This document shows, piece after piece, positions 34,673-47,743 of a DNA stretch of 64,000 nucleotides. The DNA lies in contig JAACJK010000163.1 of assembly GCA_013368325.1 (NCBI GenBank), forward strand, positions 434,001 through 498,000, read 5' to 3'. Both the position numbers and the translations under genes were made by a program. A model generated the notes under the pieces. It did no database searches. It was not told where the DNA came from and was given only the letters and a program-made list of their open reading frames with translations. The stretch's first letter is position 1; each line of letters begins with the position of its first letter. The stretch comes from Ephemerocybe angulata (taxonomy: Eukaryota; Basidiomycota; Agaricomycetes; Agaricales; Psathyrellaceae).

Positions 34673-35248
34673 GGTGGGATGCTAAATCGGCCTGCGCACA
34701 GGATGGAGGATGGGAAGAAACGAGGCCCTCGCAGCACTAGCGAGCTGAGATGCACCTTGCACCTATTCCAGGATACGCTTCAACTCTTTTCGATGGAAAG
34801 TGTTGGGTGCCGGTGAATGGAAGGGAGAGAATTTTGGTTTCCAAATGCTGAACCGATTGCAGAGCATACGGTTAATTAGGTCGGTCGAGTGCAGGATATC
34901 TGGGGATGGCGGGACGGACCAGGGTTTCCAAGAATGTGTGCCGTGCAGGACGCTTTTCAAATACTAGTTTCTGTGGTTGTCCTGAGATGAAGCAGTGCAG
35001 GGCGGTGGACAGGGCTCAGAGCCAAGCAGTTAACGCGCCCTGCCCTTAATGGCTCTCACGTGCACTCGTTTCGTGCTTCCGCCACCACGTTCCGCTACCC
35101 GGTAAACCTCTGGCCCGCGCAGCGCTTCTTGCTCTCCTGGATGGAACGCGCCCAACGCGCTCTCCACCCCCAATCGTCGCCCAATCGTAGATAGTATGGT
35201 GCTAAAGGTGTCTATATATACAAAAATGTTCTGGACCAGGTGGGGGTA
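34673..35248. other. Intergenic
   Basis: 576 bases: the upstream region of the disordered-protein gene and the 3' region of the DUF3684 gene. No coding potential, repeat or RNA gene is recognised. Confidence 0.5.
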
Positions 35249-38200
35249 TCAATTCGCAGCCAGAAGGCGGCCCAGCGACATGAGGTATTTCTCACAAATC
35301 GCTGAGAAGTAGAACTCGTGCTCCGAGTTGTGCGGCTGCACCAAGTTATGTGCAATCTCATGCGCAAGCGTAAAGTACCTGCGAAAAAGGTCGGAAATGG
35401 CTTTCAGGGATCCAGATATGACGCACCATGAGATGTAGGCATTGTTTAGCTGTTTAGTTTGAACCTCAGCATCATCTGTAAAGGGTAAGTTTGTCAGCTA
35501 CAACGGACATGGTGGATGAGAGACATACGCCAGGATTGGTAGAACCTAAAGTTCACGAAGAGACTTGCGTTCCTGTTAAACGCGATCAACCCGCCGGTGA
35601 CATCGTAGAAGATATGCAGCGTCGATTGAGGGAGGTCGTACACCCTCGACAATGGCAGGAGAATGTGGATGAACCTCGCCAACGCGTCCTGGTTATCCCT
35701 GAGGAAGGTGTATGCAACCTCTGGAGGTACATCTAGAGAACCATGGTAAACAGAAAGCAACGTATTGAGCGCAATGTGACCCACCATCCGACAAGTAGAT
35801 CTTGACTTTCCCCATCTCACCTGCAAGGTTTCGTCAAGTCATGGCTGACAAGCTCAGACGGTCGACTTACCGGCTAGCCGGAGGTTCTCTGATGTACCAG
35901 AGACGTCGCAATAGCTTTCATTGCGAGTCTCGTGTACTTCTTGCATCGATTCACGGTTGTGCAGAACGTTCCCCGACTCTTCTTTGCACGCTTTGACTGC
36001 GAGGTCGATATTGTGGGCTAGAGATGAAGACCATTGAACGGACTGCGATATATGTACTATATGATTACTTACCGATGACATTCGTCGGTGTCGCAGTACT
36101 AGGCTTCGACGTGGAAGGTGCAGAGGGAGGCATCGGCCGCGCTTCAGTTCCACCTATCGACACAGGCGCCGGTGAGGAACTTCGAGTCGGAGCGTTGCTT
36201 CGCACATTCTGGAGCGAGTCCTTCGCCTTGTTAATCCAATTCCCAAGTGGCGAAGAACCGTGCTGCTGGTTCGCGTGCGCTTGAGTCAACGCCTGCTGCA
36301 GTCCGCTGTCTGGTTTTGGTGGAAGCGGAGGCGGCGGTCCGCCCCCTAGAGGTGCGCTTGGCACCCCCGGGATTGGAGGTTTCGCGATGCTGTGGTCTTG
36401 CGGTAGGACAGGGGGAGCGGCCGGTGGCGGGAGGGCTGCTGCCCTCTGCTTCAAGATCCTGTTGACTGATGGCTATATCAGGGCCTCGAACAAGGAATGT
36501 GCAGTGCGATTCGCTTACCGTTGTACCCCCGACGCTTTAGAGAACGGAGGTCAGTCGAGAGGAAGGTCATGAGCAGTAATGCATCGTTGGCCTTTGGAAC
36601 GTCGAATAATTGTTTGTTCAGGGACATGGCGACACTGAGGGTGGTTTAAATACCATGCCAGAACAGTCTGCGAGACTGCCACTTACTCGTACATGTCAAT
36701 CTGGGTGTTCCCAGCAATCCACAGCTGTATGGGTCCGCCCGCCAGACGCTTGGCGATCGCGGACACCTCCTGGCTCTTCGAGATACGCAGCTCACCAACC
36801 TTAAGCTGCCGCGCCACCGCAATCTTGCCGTACGTCTTGACAACCAGGTTGCCTGGTGTTGAGAGCCAGCCCATCGAAACTCGAGTTCGGGAGTGGGTGT
36901 GCTCGTACAGGAGCAAGGGTAACCGCTCAAGAACTAGCTCTTGAATCTCGACCGCCTTCTTTGAGTTGAGGACTTCTGAGGTACACTGGTACTCCTCCTT
37001 GACGTGCATACTCAACTTGCGAGAACCAAGCGTCTGGTATAGGGCTGAGCGCACTTGTCAGAACAGAGGAACAGAACGAGATAGATAGGTGCAATCCCTC
37101 ACATTCTATGAGATCCTCCTGGGGCGCGATCCAAAGGACGTCTTTGAAGGCCTGGTACGTATTCGTTTCATCCACCACAACGATTTCATCCGCCTTCTTG
37201 AGGCCGTAAGTCGCGTCCATCTCTTCATCGTCAGGGTCTTCTCCTTTTGCATTCAACTTCGGCTTGAACTGTATTGCGAGTAGTATAGGAGAGCGCTTCA
37301 TACGCATGATAGTGGTGCCCGAAATCACTTTGAGATTGATGGCCAGGTTACGCAGCTCCTGGAGGTACCTGAAGGTAGCTGAGTTTTCCTGCTCTTGGCA
37401 TGTCTTTGCCAGTCGACATTTAACTCACCGTTCGGCATCTTCGCCACATAACTTGAAGTACCTGGAGGGGCTCTCAAGAATGATTTTGGCTATTTCTTCT
37501 ATGGTCGGCTCCTGCTTAGCGCCGCATGCCATCAAGAAGGAGTTTGCAAAGCCGCCAAAGTTGACAAAGGTGAATAGTGCTGCGTGGATTGAGTTGTTCG
37601 ACTGGGCTCCAATGTAACATGACGAAGGAACCAGATGGCCAATCTTCGTGGGTACGAACGCAGTCTGGGACAGTGTTTGGAGTTGAGAGCTGGAAAATTC
37701 TGCCGATACGCACTTCGGTTGATGGGTCTTTATAGTGTGCTGAAACATCGCTCACCTGGTAACCTGGGCGATATGATATTGAACCACTTTGTAGCTTGCG
37801 CAATGTCCTTGGGGGGCTTGGTCTTCAGGAGCTGGATAAGCTGGGCTGGCGGAGGATGGGCTTCGACCTGCAACTTGCTGGCATCTTTCTGATAGGCGGG
37901 GTCTAGGATTAAGAAACCCAGTTCCGCCCACTGGATGTTGGAAACTACTTCTTTGGGTGTCGCCAGACAGGGTTGAGAGTCGCGGAGAGCCGGGATGTAA
38001 GCCAGACTAATGAAGTCGTGAGCATCGTAGTCAGGATACTTAGTGGTGACGTTATCCAGTAGATAACGAAGTGCCACGGATCGAGTCTGAGAGCGGTCGT
38101 TAGCAAGAACGATAACGTGAGCTGGAGAGAAAAGACGCATACTTCAGAGTCCTCGTCTGTGCATAGACTAATGATCGTTCCCAAAGGCGGTTGACGCTGC

Positions 38201-41200
38201 AGACCCAGGTCGAACAGGAATTTAGCTTGCCACGATAGATCAGTTAGTGGAAAGCTCAGTCATGGTACCAGACAAACCTTCTTCCGAAGAGCCCCTCCAC
38301 CTCACATTCTGGCCCCAGTCGAGGACGGGAAGATGCAGTTTCCGGAAGACATCTAAAGGCTCGTAAAGCTGTCTAGCCTGATACCTGGCGGCCACAGCTT
38401 TCTCTGCGTCGCTGCCGGTCTCCTTCGAGAACGCAGCTGTGCTCTTCAAGCGCGTGAACTCTTCGTTAGATAGGGTCGAACGGATGGAAGCGAGGTATTT
38501 GACTAGATCCGCGACTGTCCACTGATTTGTCTTGATCATCCTTTCGATGCCCGTAAACCTCTGGTGGGGTGTTTTGGTCGTTCGGGACTACGCACCGGTT
38601 GAACAGAACCTGCAACTCGACGTGCTTTCTAACTCCAAGGGCTTGAAGGAGGCGATCCATTGCGCCACGCACACTATTTCCAGAGGGTAACGTCACAATG
38701 GGCAGGTCTTGGAAAATGTTAACGCTGGCGAAGTAGGCCTGCTCCGGGGACTTCATTCCCCCGGAAGTCGGGATACACGTCTTGTCCTTCAACGAAGCCA
38801 CAATCGTCTCTTTATCTTGGCCGGTAAGTGATGGCCATCCTCGAGAAAGGACACTGAGGACGCGTTCCGCCCATGGGGGTGAGACCTCGATGTCGAATTG
38901 GGCACCCTCCTTGTCTCCAACAGAGCAGACGTAGGTCAGCCATTCGACTACTGGTAGTTCGTACCAGCCGAAAATGGGCCAGAGAACCTTAGTGTCAAGC
39001 TCCTTGCTGACATCCAGGGGTAGAACGTGGGCGGGTAAAGGCCCATCTACTGGAATGATGGACTTGGGATTAACGAAGGTCTTGATGGTCGAGAGTAGCG
39101 TCAGCTTCTCAGCTTTCCCAGGGGTTTCTGTGGTGATGATGGCGGCGTCAATGAGGGTCCTCTGAACGGTGGCAAGCTTGTTTCGGTCGCCTCTGTAGTC
39201 TGTGCTGATTTGGGCCCACCACTGGAGACAAGAAACCATTTCGCTCGTTGACAATGGCCTCGAGTTGAGCTCCTTCAACACATCGTCGAAAGTGATAGAC
39301 TTGATGTGGCCCTTTGACTGAAGGGCACCAAGCATTTGGGGAGCATCGGATATGACTTCTTGAGGCACCACGGGCAGGTCTTTCACGAATGTCGACAGCG
39401 AAGCATCGGGCATTCGAATTTCGCTGCAGTTCATGACTCCCCGAGATGAAACGATGGGAAAGTTGGAGGTAGTGGAACAAGCGAAAAACGCTGTTTCGAG
39501 TAGTTGCGAGACGTCTGCAGACGGTGTAGACGTATGGAAGGTAAAGAACTTCATGGCGTGAATGGAGCGTTGAATCAGAGCCTGACGTTCTTGCGATGAA
39601 TTTTCGATAGCATCTGCTTTCAATGTTCCCCATGTTGTCTTGATGTCTTGAAGTTCGAATTCGTAGGCCGAACGGGCCAAGATTCCTCCGACATACAAAA
39701 GCTCCTTGTTCCACACTATGCAATATCAGTGAAGCTGAACAGAGAGAGTGAAGGATTTCTCTTTACCTGCTATGTTTCGGTCCCTATTGTTGGTATAGCT
39801 CAGCTTCGCATTTTACTTGATAGTAGGAGGAAACTCACATAAAGTCGATTGACTCCCTTTCTACCGTGGGGATGAACCTGGACGCCATATGACCTCCGAT
39901 ACCAGTGGTCTGAGCAGTCGAATGACCCTGATCACAGTTATGAGTTCGAGTTAAATCGGGGTGGCAGATGGCCGAGGACTTACGATGAACACTCTGGTCG
40001 TTCCCAGACTAAGGACAACAAAGAAACATCAGCCATAGTTTAAAAGGCGCAACGGAGGAATTCTGCATACCCTTCAAGATCAGAACGCAGCCCCTGAAAA
40101 ATACTGCCTGTAGAGGATGGGTATTTGGAGTCCTCCAAAACGCTTGCATCGTATTCGCGTTTGCCGGTCTTGAAGGACAAAGTTAAAAGTGAGCATGAGA
40201 TTGACTTATGGTCGTGCTACTTACATATATAAGCTCATAACGGAGCTTAGAGGGTGGCTCCTTCTTCGTCGATCGGTGTAAAGCCGCAGAGAACTTTCTA
40301 TCCAGCTTTGTCGTCACCTCCGCAGAGTATACAGTGAGAGAGACAGCAGAGTCGTTGGCAGTCAGGAGATCCCCCTGCGGATCAACTTCAGGGGTATCAG
40401 GCTGAGGAAGGGGTGTAGGACCTCGCTGCGGCGTCGCTGGACTTGAAGACAGGCCAGAAAAGATGGAGGAGAAGAGCCCTCCAAACGACGGTTTGGGGAC
40501 TGCTTTTACCATCACTGGGATGATCCGTTTCTTCTCAGAGCCCAGCGAGTACACCCACTTGAGAACCTCAGCCCGAATATGCACAGCTAGGAACGTATGA
40601 GCATACCGCACGATCTAGCCTCGATAGACGTACGAGTTGAGCGGATACTCTTCACAGTCATTATCCCAAGTTCTGTACGAGGTTTGAGCCCTTTCGGGAC
40701 ATCAAGCACTCGGGGCTCGTCTGCAGTCTTCTCTAATCGGGCGAGGCGTTTGTCGTCCAGAAAGACGGAGACCCGCTTTAGGTGGGTCATGAAGGTAATA
40801 GACGATGTCAAGAAACGTATCAAGTCGAAGGGTAATGGAATGGGGGCCGGTTCTCGCAGGGGCATGTCAAATGTAGTCCATTCTTTTCCCTCTGCATTTG
40901 AAGGGAGGGTTCCTCTACGCGCATATAGCTGAGTCGGGCATACGTTAAATTCATCACAGGAAGCTGTGGTGACCCTAAACGCACCTGGTCCTTCTTATCC
41001 TTCCAGTAAAATGCCATCCATTGCTCTGGAAACTTATATTAGGCCTAGTCTTTATGCCGGCTCATCGGACGCACCTCCAGACGTTACCCATGGGTCATCC
41101 GTAACCGAGAACAAGCTATAAAATCCTGAATTGTCATGAGGACAGCGCTCTAATAGACCAGGCACCGAGAGTGCTCACCGACACCAAATGCTCCGATCTT

Positions 41201-41710
41201 CTCTTCGTCTGGGTTCCCCTCGGCTAGATGGAAATAAGGACCATACCACCTCGTAAGCAGGATTCACACTCACCAATCTTCTTCAACCTACTCCAATCCT
41301 CATCTCGAAATACAATTCCATTATTCCGGAACTTCCACCGTTGAACCTAACGCGCCCTGTCACCGCCTGATTCACCCCGAGGCACCATGGGCTGCTTACA
41401 AGAACGGATTTCAAATCTGGCAGTTGCTTGCTGGGCATATCCCCAGCGGGTGCATCCTCCACGCTTGGCTTCGTCTCAAACACGATTTCTACCTCCTCCG
41501 AGCGCGCATCGTCCGAGTTCTGGAGGAGCTCTCGAAAGACGGTGAATTCTCCGGAGTAGCGGGCTAGAACTTTATCGATGAGGGCACGCTGGTTGACCTC
41601 GACCGTTTCGTCGTGTCCACTCTCCCACTGTACGATGTACGAGAAGGAAGGGTTCAATGTTCTGTAGGACGGCAGTGTGTAGGACGTACCAGGGCATCCC
41701 GCGAAGACAT
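35249..41710 (-). CDS. DUF3684 protein: sacsin/Hsp90-like ATPase with C-terminal metallopeptidase-like motif
   Basis: Twenty-six exons sum to 5130 bases (1709 residues). Exon bounds: 41710-41690, 41627-41400, 41346-41274, 41223-41179, 41125-41075, 41025-40985, 40928-40634, 40586-40225, 40168-40071, 40008-39984, 39927-39839, 39783-39767, 39715-38596, 38558-38278, 38225-38143, 38086-37756, 37699-37429, 37368-37103, 37044-36687, 36634-36519, 36465-36073, 36017-35871, 35820-35785, 35732-35529, 35475-35427, 35378-35249. The N terminus has a GHKL ATP-binding fold: the N box is FRELLQNSDDA (Glu40, Asn44), then WKFRNNGIVFRDEDW and KIGAFGVGFYSLFSVTD. A Pro-rich linker lies at about 1440-1520. The last exon ends with LAHEIAHNLVQPHNSEHEF (His1673, Glu1674, His1677, His1683), a zinc-protease-like pattern. 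Function of this fungal family is unknown. Confidence 0.88.
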
Positions 41711-42358
41711 TCCTCACTCCTAAGTCGCTACAATTCCGTGCCCTCCTGGTATACTTGATCGTGCAGATTCGTCACTGAGATTACTAGGATTACGAGATGA
41801 TAGCAATAGAAAGACTGGCGTCGTCGAGATGGCTGGCAACGGTGGACGTGCGCAGACGGCACAACTTCACAGCAGATATGCAACGCGGTGCCGGCCCGCA
41901 GCCATCAAATTGAATTGCATCATAACCGCGTCTGCCGTCCGCGCGTCCGGCTTTAGCGCCCAAATCCAAATCCAAATCCTCGTCAGCAAGCTGCGCCAAG
42001 CGCAGTCCTTAGGTCACAACTTGATACTTTTACGACTCGTTCGCAGCATATTATCCACGGAGAAGAAGAATGACTGTTTTGTGTCTGCTAGATACTATAT
42101 ATGTTATATGCATGAAAAGGAAGATCGACAGTGCCACCGCCCCACACCACAACCCTAAGCTTTAGGAAGTCCCCGAAAAAGTTGGGTATTAGAGAGATAT
42201 AAGACTAGAATTCCACAGTCCATGTGAAGGAGTTTGTATACGAAAACTATTGAACGGCGATGCATGAATGACGTGACGTGAGTGGGTATACCAATCAATG
42301 ATTATATACTATGAGTGAGAGGAAACACGAAATGAAGGAAGAACCACCCGGTCTTAGT
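41711..42358. other. Intergenic between DUF3684 start and chitin synthase stop
   Basis: 648 bases containing the DUF3684 promoter side and the chitin synthase 3' region. The repeat CCAAATCCAAATCCAAATCC lies near 41959-41978. No gene is recognised. Confidence 0.5.
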
Positions 42359-45300
42359 CTAGAACTTCGCAGTGGGATCAAGAGGGCCTAGGGGTCCGTA
42401 TCTCTCTCGACCCGTCGGCTGTCCTCTTGGGGGCGACCAATTTCGCGGATCTTGATCCTCTCCATTCAGAGGCACTGACGGTGTTGTGGGGGACAGAACG
42501 TTGCGTTGCGAGGTGACACCAGGTGACCCCGAACGGGAAAGTGGAGAGTATCCGTTGTTGGTGTTCATCATGGGTAGTTGTGTCGTCGATGCGTCGGCAA
42601 GTTGGTACCGAGGCATGGTGGCTGAAGGTGGTGGTGTTGGCCGATCGTCAAATCCCTGCTCGAGCATGGCCTCTAATTCATCGCCACCAAGAGTCTTCGC
42701 AGTCGAGAGTTGATCGCCGGCAGGCAAAAACAGGGCAACCGGAGGTGGTGGGTATTGCGCGTTGTTTTCATTGTAGCCACCAATTTGAGCACCCCAGTGG
42801 TCGTCGTCGGATGAGGCCATGGAGAAGGCGTCGCTGCCGTCGTACTGACTTCGAGTGTCAGGTGCATGAAGGTAGTCGCGTTCCCCGTTAAAGAATCCGC
42901 TAGGGTACGAGCGTTCGAGGTCTTTCCTGCGTCGTTCATCACGCTTGATCTTCCTCAGACGGGAGCGTTCCCAATCTTCCCATCGTCTGAGAGGAACTGC
43001 TGGTCCAGAAGGGCCCGATCCGACATCATGACCCTCCCCCTTTCCTTCGCCTTCTACCTTTCTGCATGGGGCTGTTAGCTTGCGGCTATTCACAGCGACG
43101 GGACACGACTTACCGAGTCTCTCCCCAAGAGAAATCGTCAAAGTGCCAGAAGGCATAAACGGGGAGGATGAAATTCCATACGGGCAGAGCCAGAAGATAC
43201 ACCAACATCCAAAAGACATATACAACCTTCCTCGTGGTGATCATGATGAGGACGGCCGGAAGACCAAGGACAGCACCAAGAAGCAGAAGAGGAATGGCTG
43301 TCTCGAAATCTTTAGGGGGGTTGATGGCGCTCCCAATGACGAGGGCATATGTGAGGGATATAGCGATCGGTAAGACGACCGTGCCCAGAAGATCCATGAA
43401 GACAACGAACTGCATACTGAAGCAGAACGTTCCACACAAGTTCCGCACCAGGACGAGCTCCATCAAGTTGTGAATTGTCGAATTGATCCACCGTCGTCGC
43501 TGAGAAAGAAGCATAGAGAAGGTGTCGGGGACGATTGTTCTACAGCGGGCTTGGGGCAAGAACATCATCTTCCTGTTTGGGAATGTTCGAAGAAGGATTG
43601 TGGTCAAGAATCGATCTTCTCCGAGGAGTAGCAAGTTCTTCTGGTGCAGGGTGGTGACCTCCGATTGACTGTATTCCTTCACGATTTCGGGTTTAATGAT
43701 GAGGGGGATCCAATCATCGCCGGATGACTTGCGCGCCTTGAGTCGGAACATGGAGAAACAACCAGGTAAGCATGAAACACCACCAAACACGGATTCGAAC
43801 GCCTTTGCCAGGTGATGGGAGATGAAGTATTCGAAGACTTGAATCGCCGTAACCCAAGACTGCCGCTTGTTGGCTATCCTAGTCTCCCCACAGACGCCCA
43901 TAATCATTTGATCGTGATGCATGCAGTTGACCAGATGTCCCAATGACGAAGGGAAAACTTTCGTATCGGCATCAACCTGGTGGGGTCCATTGAGCTCCAC
44001 TTCACATGGGTGAGGCAAAGCAAAACGCACCATGAGGCAAACTTCGAAAAAGTCAGGAGTGACACCCATGAGAACGTGGACCTTGCGGAAGAGGTCAAAG
44101 TCAAGGGGCGACATTCGGTCGTTGTAGGTCACCCGGGAAAAGAAGTTCATTAGGATGAGTTGACTGTCACGTTTCCCCCGATTGCCAGGCTTCTTGTCGT
44201 TTGCGGCCTCCGATTCGGTACCACACTTGACAACGATGACGGTCGGAGTGCGGCGTCCAGATACAGCTGGTGGTGGTTGAGTGAAAATCAGTCATACTGA
44301 GCAGTGCGCGACTCACTGTAATGGCCAGCATAAACCATCGCCCTGTTACAACTCTTGGCTCCCGATCCGATCGACGGATAGGACATCGGCATAGGGTTCC
44401 CGAAGCGAGGGTCAGCCTCGAGGAGACTAACACAAATGTCGGGCGTGCTCTGTTTCTCGCCTGCACCGGTAATCATCCCGTCGGCTACGACGAACAGCAA
44501 TTTACGTGCGTCCGAATACGTAGTGTTGGAGATAGAATCGAGTGTAGTGCGCAGTGACTCTTCTCCTTCCGAATAACACGTCACTAGACAGACAGCGAAT
44601 AGCTCGGCGCCGATCTGTTGTAAACTCATGATGGGAGGTGGAGTTTCGGGGTTGGTGAGTGTTGTGCTGGATGACGAAGCGATCGACCGGCCACCCTTGA
44701 CACCTTTGGTCAACTTTTTGCTGGGGTTGGACCATGGGGCAGTACCGTTCCTGTTGTCCACAGAAACGTTTGCGCCTTCCGGAAGAACGGCTGGACTGAT
44801 GGCGTTCCGGCTAAGCTCTTGGGCCGAAGGAGGACCGGCGAGACGTTCAGAGAGGAACCAGTTGAAGATACACGCCATGACGAAGCGAATGAGGACCAAC
44901 GCCATGATAACGATGAGGCCAGCGTATAGGAAAAGGCTCGATATGAAGCATCCCGAGGTGATTTTGTCGATGTTTCCGGCGATATAGCGCTGCTTAAGAC
45001 ATGGGACGGCGTTCTTGAAATCTGAGCGACCAAGGAGCAGATATGTGGCGTCTTTACCATGCTTTCCTTGGGCAAGAACGGTCCTGATAGCGGCGTCGAG
45101 TTTATCTCCAGGGATGGCGCTGGGGTGGAGGGTGATATAGGGAGTGAGGTTGAGAACAGCGCCGTCGATAACGATGAAATTGCGAAGCTCGGAAACTTGG
45201 TCCCATGAGTATCCAGCTACGAATTCCGTCTTAGTGAGCCCGAGGGAGGAGAAGGTGGCGTCCGAGACGAGTGATGGGAGGGGGCAGGGCGTCGCGGTCG

Positions 45301-45946
45301 AACAGGGTGCATCCTGAGCAATGCGGAAGTTGACGCCATTGCACTTGCCAAAGTCCTTGGCTTCTCGTGTAAACATGGCGGTGATGTCCTGTCCTGACTG
45401 GCTGGCTGCGAGGGCCTTGAAGTCGACGCCGGCGGTGGCCTTGGATGAGGTGGTGTTGAAGAGGCCTCCATGAACAGCGACGGTTCTGTCAGAGGGGAAG
45501 GCGCCGACACGGGCGAAGCTGGCGTCGGACTGTGCATTTTCGGGACAGAGGACCTTCTGGAAGCCCACGGTTGCAAACCCGACAGCACCACATAGGAGGG
45601 TAATGATGAAGCAGAGAGCAATCTTTTCCCTCCATGCCTGCCGCACCGCTGCATCCTTGAGACCGCCAATGGAACTCAGAACGAAGTCTGGGGCCCAAAA
45701 GGAAACGATTCTGGAAAAGACCTTCCATGTCGTCGATCCGTTGTACTCGTCCTTCGCTGGAGCGTTGGATCCAACCGGAACTGAGTGGGAATTTTGGGGA
45801 TTAATGAGGGGGACGGGTGCGACGCTGCGCTCTGGCTTTGTGAGGGTCTTTGCTCGTCGTACAGTTGCTCCTGTACGAGGGGGCTGTTTGGTGGTAGGGA
45901 TGGGGACATCGGTGAAATCGTAGTTGTTCTGGAAGCGAAGGGCCAT
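42359..45946 (-). CDS. Class IV chitin synthase
   Basis: Exons 45946-44317, 44266-44031, 43976-43114 and 43061-42359 give 1143 residues. The plasma-membrane enzyme polymerises UDP-GlcNAc into chitin and extrudes it. Order: a cytoplasmic N terminus; a membrane helix at about 108-128; a cytochrome-b5-like domain at about 150-325 ([19 protein letters not shown]), the mark of classes IV and V; a second membrane segment at about 333-362; then the GT2 catalytic domain with [24 protein letters not shown] (623), CLPGC (691-695), GEDRF (about 741) and QRRRW (781-785). C-terminal membrane helices follow ([37 protein letters not shown]) and a disordered tail. There is no myosin motor or chitin-binding extension, so class IV fits better than V/VII. 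The frame stays open upstream to 46522, but the family N terminus begins at ATG 45946. Confidence 0.93.
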
Positions 45947-46233
45947 GAAGAGAAAAGAGAGTCGGTGGAGAGGTAGAAAGGATTGTCGGGAGGCGGTATG
46001 CCTGAGCGAGACCCAGTCTTGCTGCTGTCGGAAAGACCGTCGATGGGAATAAAGTAGAGTTCGTCGCGAGGGTGGCCCCGACAGCAAAGCCCCACGTGCA
46101 CCTCCATCACTCCCACAAACACAGCTTCCACTTTCGACATATCCACGATGTCCTCCAAGGATGCACACTAGCCATTGTCCCCTCCCCGCCCTCGCATCCC
46201 AGCACCACCAGAGCGCATACAATCGCCTCAGGT
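45947..46233. promoter_or_regulatory. Divergent chitin synthase / phosphatase intergenic region
   Basis: 287 bases between the two predicted starts. It is probably a bidirectional promoter. No TATA box or known site is recognised. Confidence 0.3.
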
Positions 46234-47743
46234 ATGGCGTCCGGGGTATGTCCTTTTTTCCCGCTTTTCTGCCTCGCTCACAGGCCCCAGGCTGCCCCAT
46301 CAGGTATTCACCCCTGTCCATACACTTTCCCGCCCAGTTCCAGCATCTCCAGCTCAGGCAGCGCGAGATCGCCGACATGCAGACGGCCTGGGTATCCTCT
46401 GCGCAGACAGCCCACAGTGTCGCCGAACATCTGGCTGACCAGCTGCGCGCTGCGATGGACGAGCCGCTTACTGCGCAGAGTCCACTCGTAAGGATGAAAA
46501 CATCTATGTCCCACCCAATCAAGTACGAGCGGTTGAGCCCCCCTGAGCGTAATTCTGACTCCTCTTCAGCATTTCATGCCTCCTTCCAATTGAACTCGTC
46601 TCCATGGTCCTGGACCAGGCCATGCTCGCAGGACCGCCGTCCCCTGTTCTCTTACAGGTCCCGGACGCCTGCATCGCGAAACCTGGGTATCTTCCTCCGC
46701 CCAATGACTCTGAAGTGCCGCCACTTCCATCCCTTCCGATTACACTCTCACATAATCCTCCAGAGCTCAGCACCGCGCTCGAGGCCGCGATTTCTGCGAC
46801 CCTCCCGTCAGTTGGTTCTACCGAAGAGCCAACGGCGATACCCCGCTGTCCCTCGATCTCCCTCTCGCTCTCCATCGAGATACCAAACGATGGTCAGTCA
46901 CCCTTGACGATGCAGTCGTCGATTCAGCTCCTCCCCCTGCCGGGCCAAAACACCAAAGTCACCCCTGGCTCCTTCTCCCTTGGAAACCTCTACATGTCGT
47001 CATGTCCAGGAAAGAAAGGTACATCCTTCGAGTCTTCAACTGCATTTCTCTAAGCGTTGAATAGTGAGGCTGAACGGACCTATCAACGGGCGAAGTTCGG
47101 TCTGCCGGGACCTAGGCATGGACATGGCTAGAATGAAAGCCCTTGGCGTCGGATGCGTTGTCTGGTAAGTATCGCTCCTGTCCAAGAAACAAAGTCGAGT
47201 GGCTGACCTTCTCAGTTGTTTGGATGACGAAGAGCTCGAGCTGCTGGGGGCGCCATGGCCAGCCTACCAACAGTCTGCTCAGACGCTAGGCATTGATATC
47301 CTTCGGTGCGTTGCCGCGTTGATCCTCTCCACTCCTATTCATAGGGTCTAATGTATATCTTTAGCATCCCCATTCCAGAAGGACTACCCCCCATAACACC
47401 CGCCTATATCGATTCTCATCTTGAGAAGCTTCTAAAAGACTTCACCCTGAAGGGTAAACCAGTGCTGGTTCATTGTCGCGGAGGTGTAGGGCGCGCAGGG
47501 GTCGTCGCCTGCTGTTGGCTGATCAGGCTCGGCCTGTGTGGTTGGATCCCTGAAGATACCCCTGAAGATGTCTTTGGTGCGTCCCAGGAGGAATGCCATT
47601 CCCCGGAAGTCGTAAAACTGGTGGAGACCGCCATTTCGTTTGTTCGCGAACGGCGTAACGCCAAGGCAGTGGAGACCTACGAACAAGTCCAGTTTCTAGT
47701 GGAATATGTCGAGTATCTACAAGGAAAATCTCTCAATCTATAG
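46234..47743 (+). CDS. Dual-specificity (cysteine) phosphatase with long N-terminal extension
   Basis: Exons 46234-46245, 46284-46522, 46570-47018, 47065-47164, 47216-47305 and 47365-47743 give 422 residues. The phosphatase domain occupies about 220-400: VRLNGPINGRSSVCRDLGMD, VGCVVCCLDDEELELLGAPW, IPIPEGLPPITPAYIDSHLE, and the catalytic P-loop HCRGGVGR with Cys334 and Arg340. The PxNGR/CRDL and CCLDDEEL features recall the CDKN3/KAP branch of the CDC14-type phosphatases. The first 220 residues hold a helix (LQLRQREIADMQTAWVSSAQ) and a Pro/Ser/Leu-rich, disordered part. The N-terminal model is uncertain: exon 1 is 12 bases and its intron 38 bases, shorter than elsewhere. A start at ATG 46604 would drop the helix and still leave the whole catalytic domain. 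Confidence 0.75.

Noticed and set aside
45947..46522. 192-codon N-terminal extension of the chitin synthase frame
   Set aside because: It is Cys/Trp/Arg-rich, unlike any chitin synthase N terminus, and overlaps the divergent phosphatase gene; the family start [11 protein letters not shown] begins at 45946.
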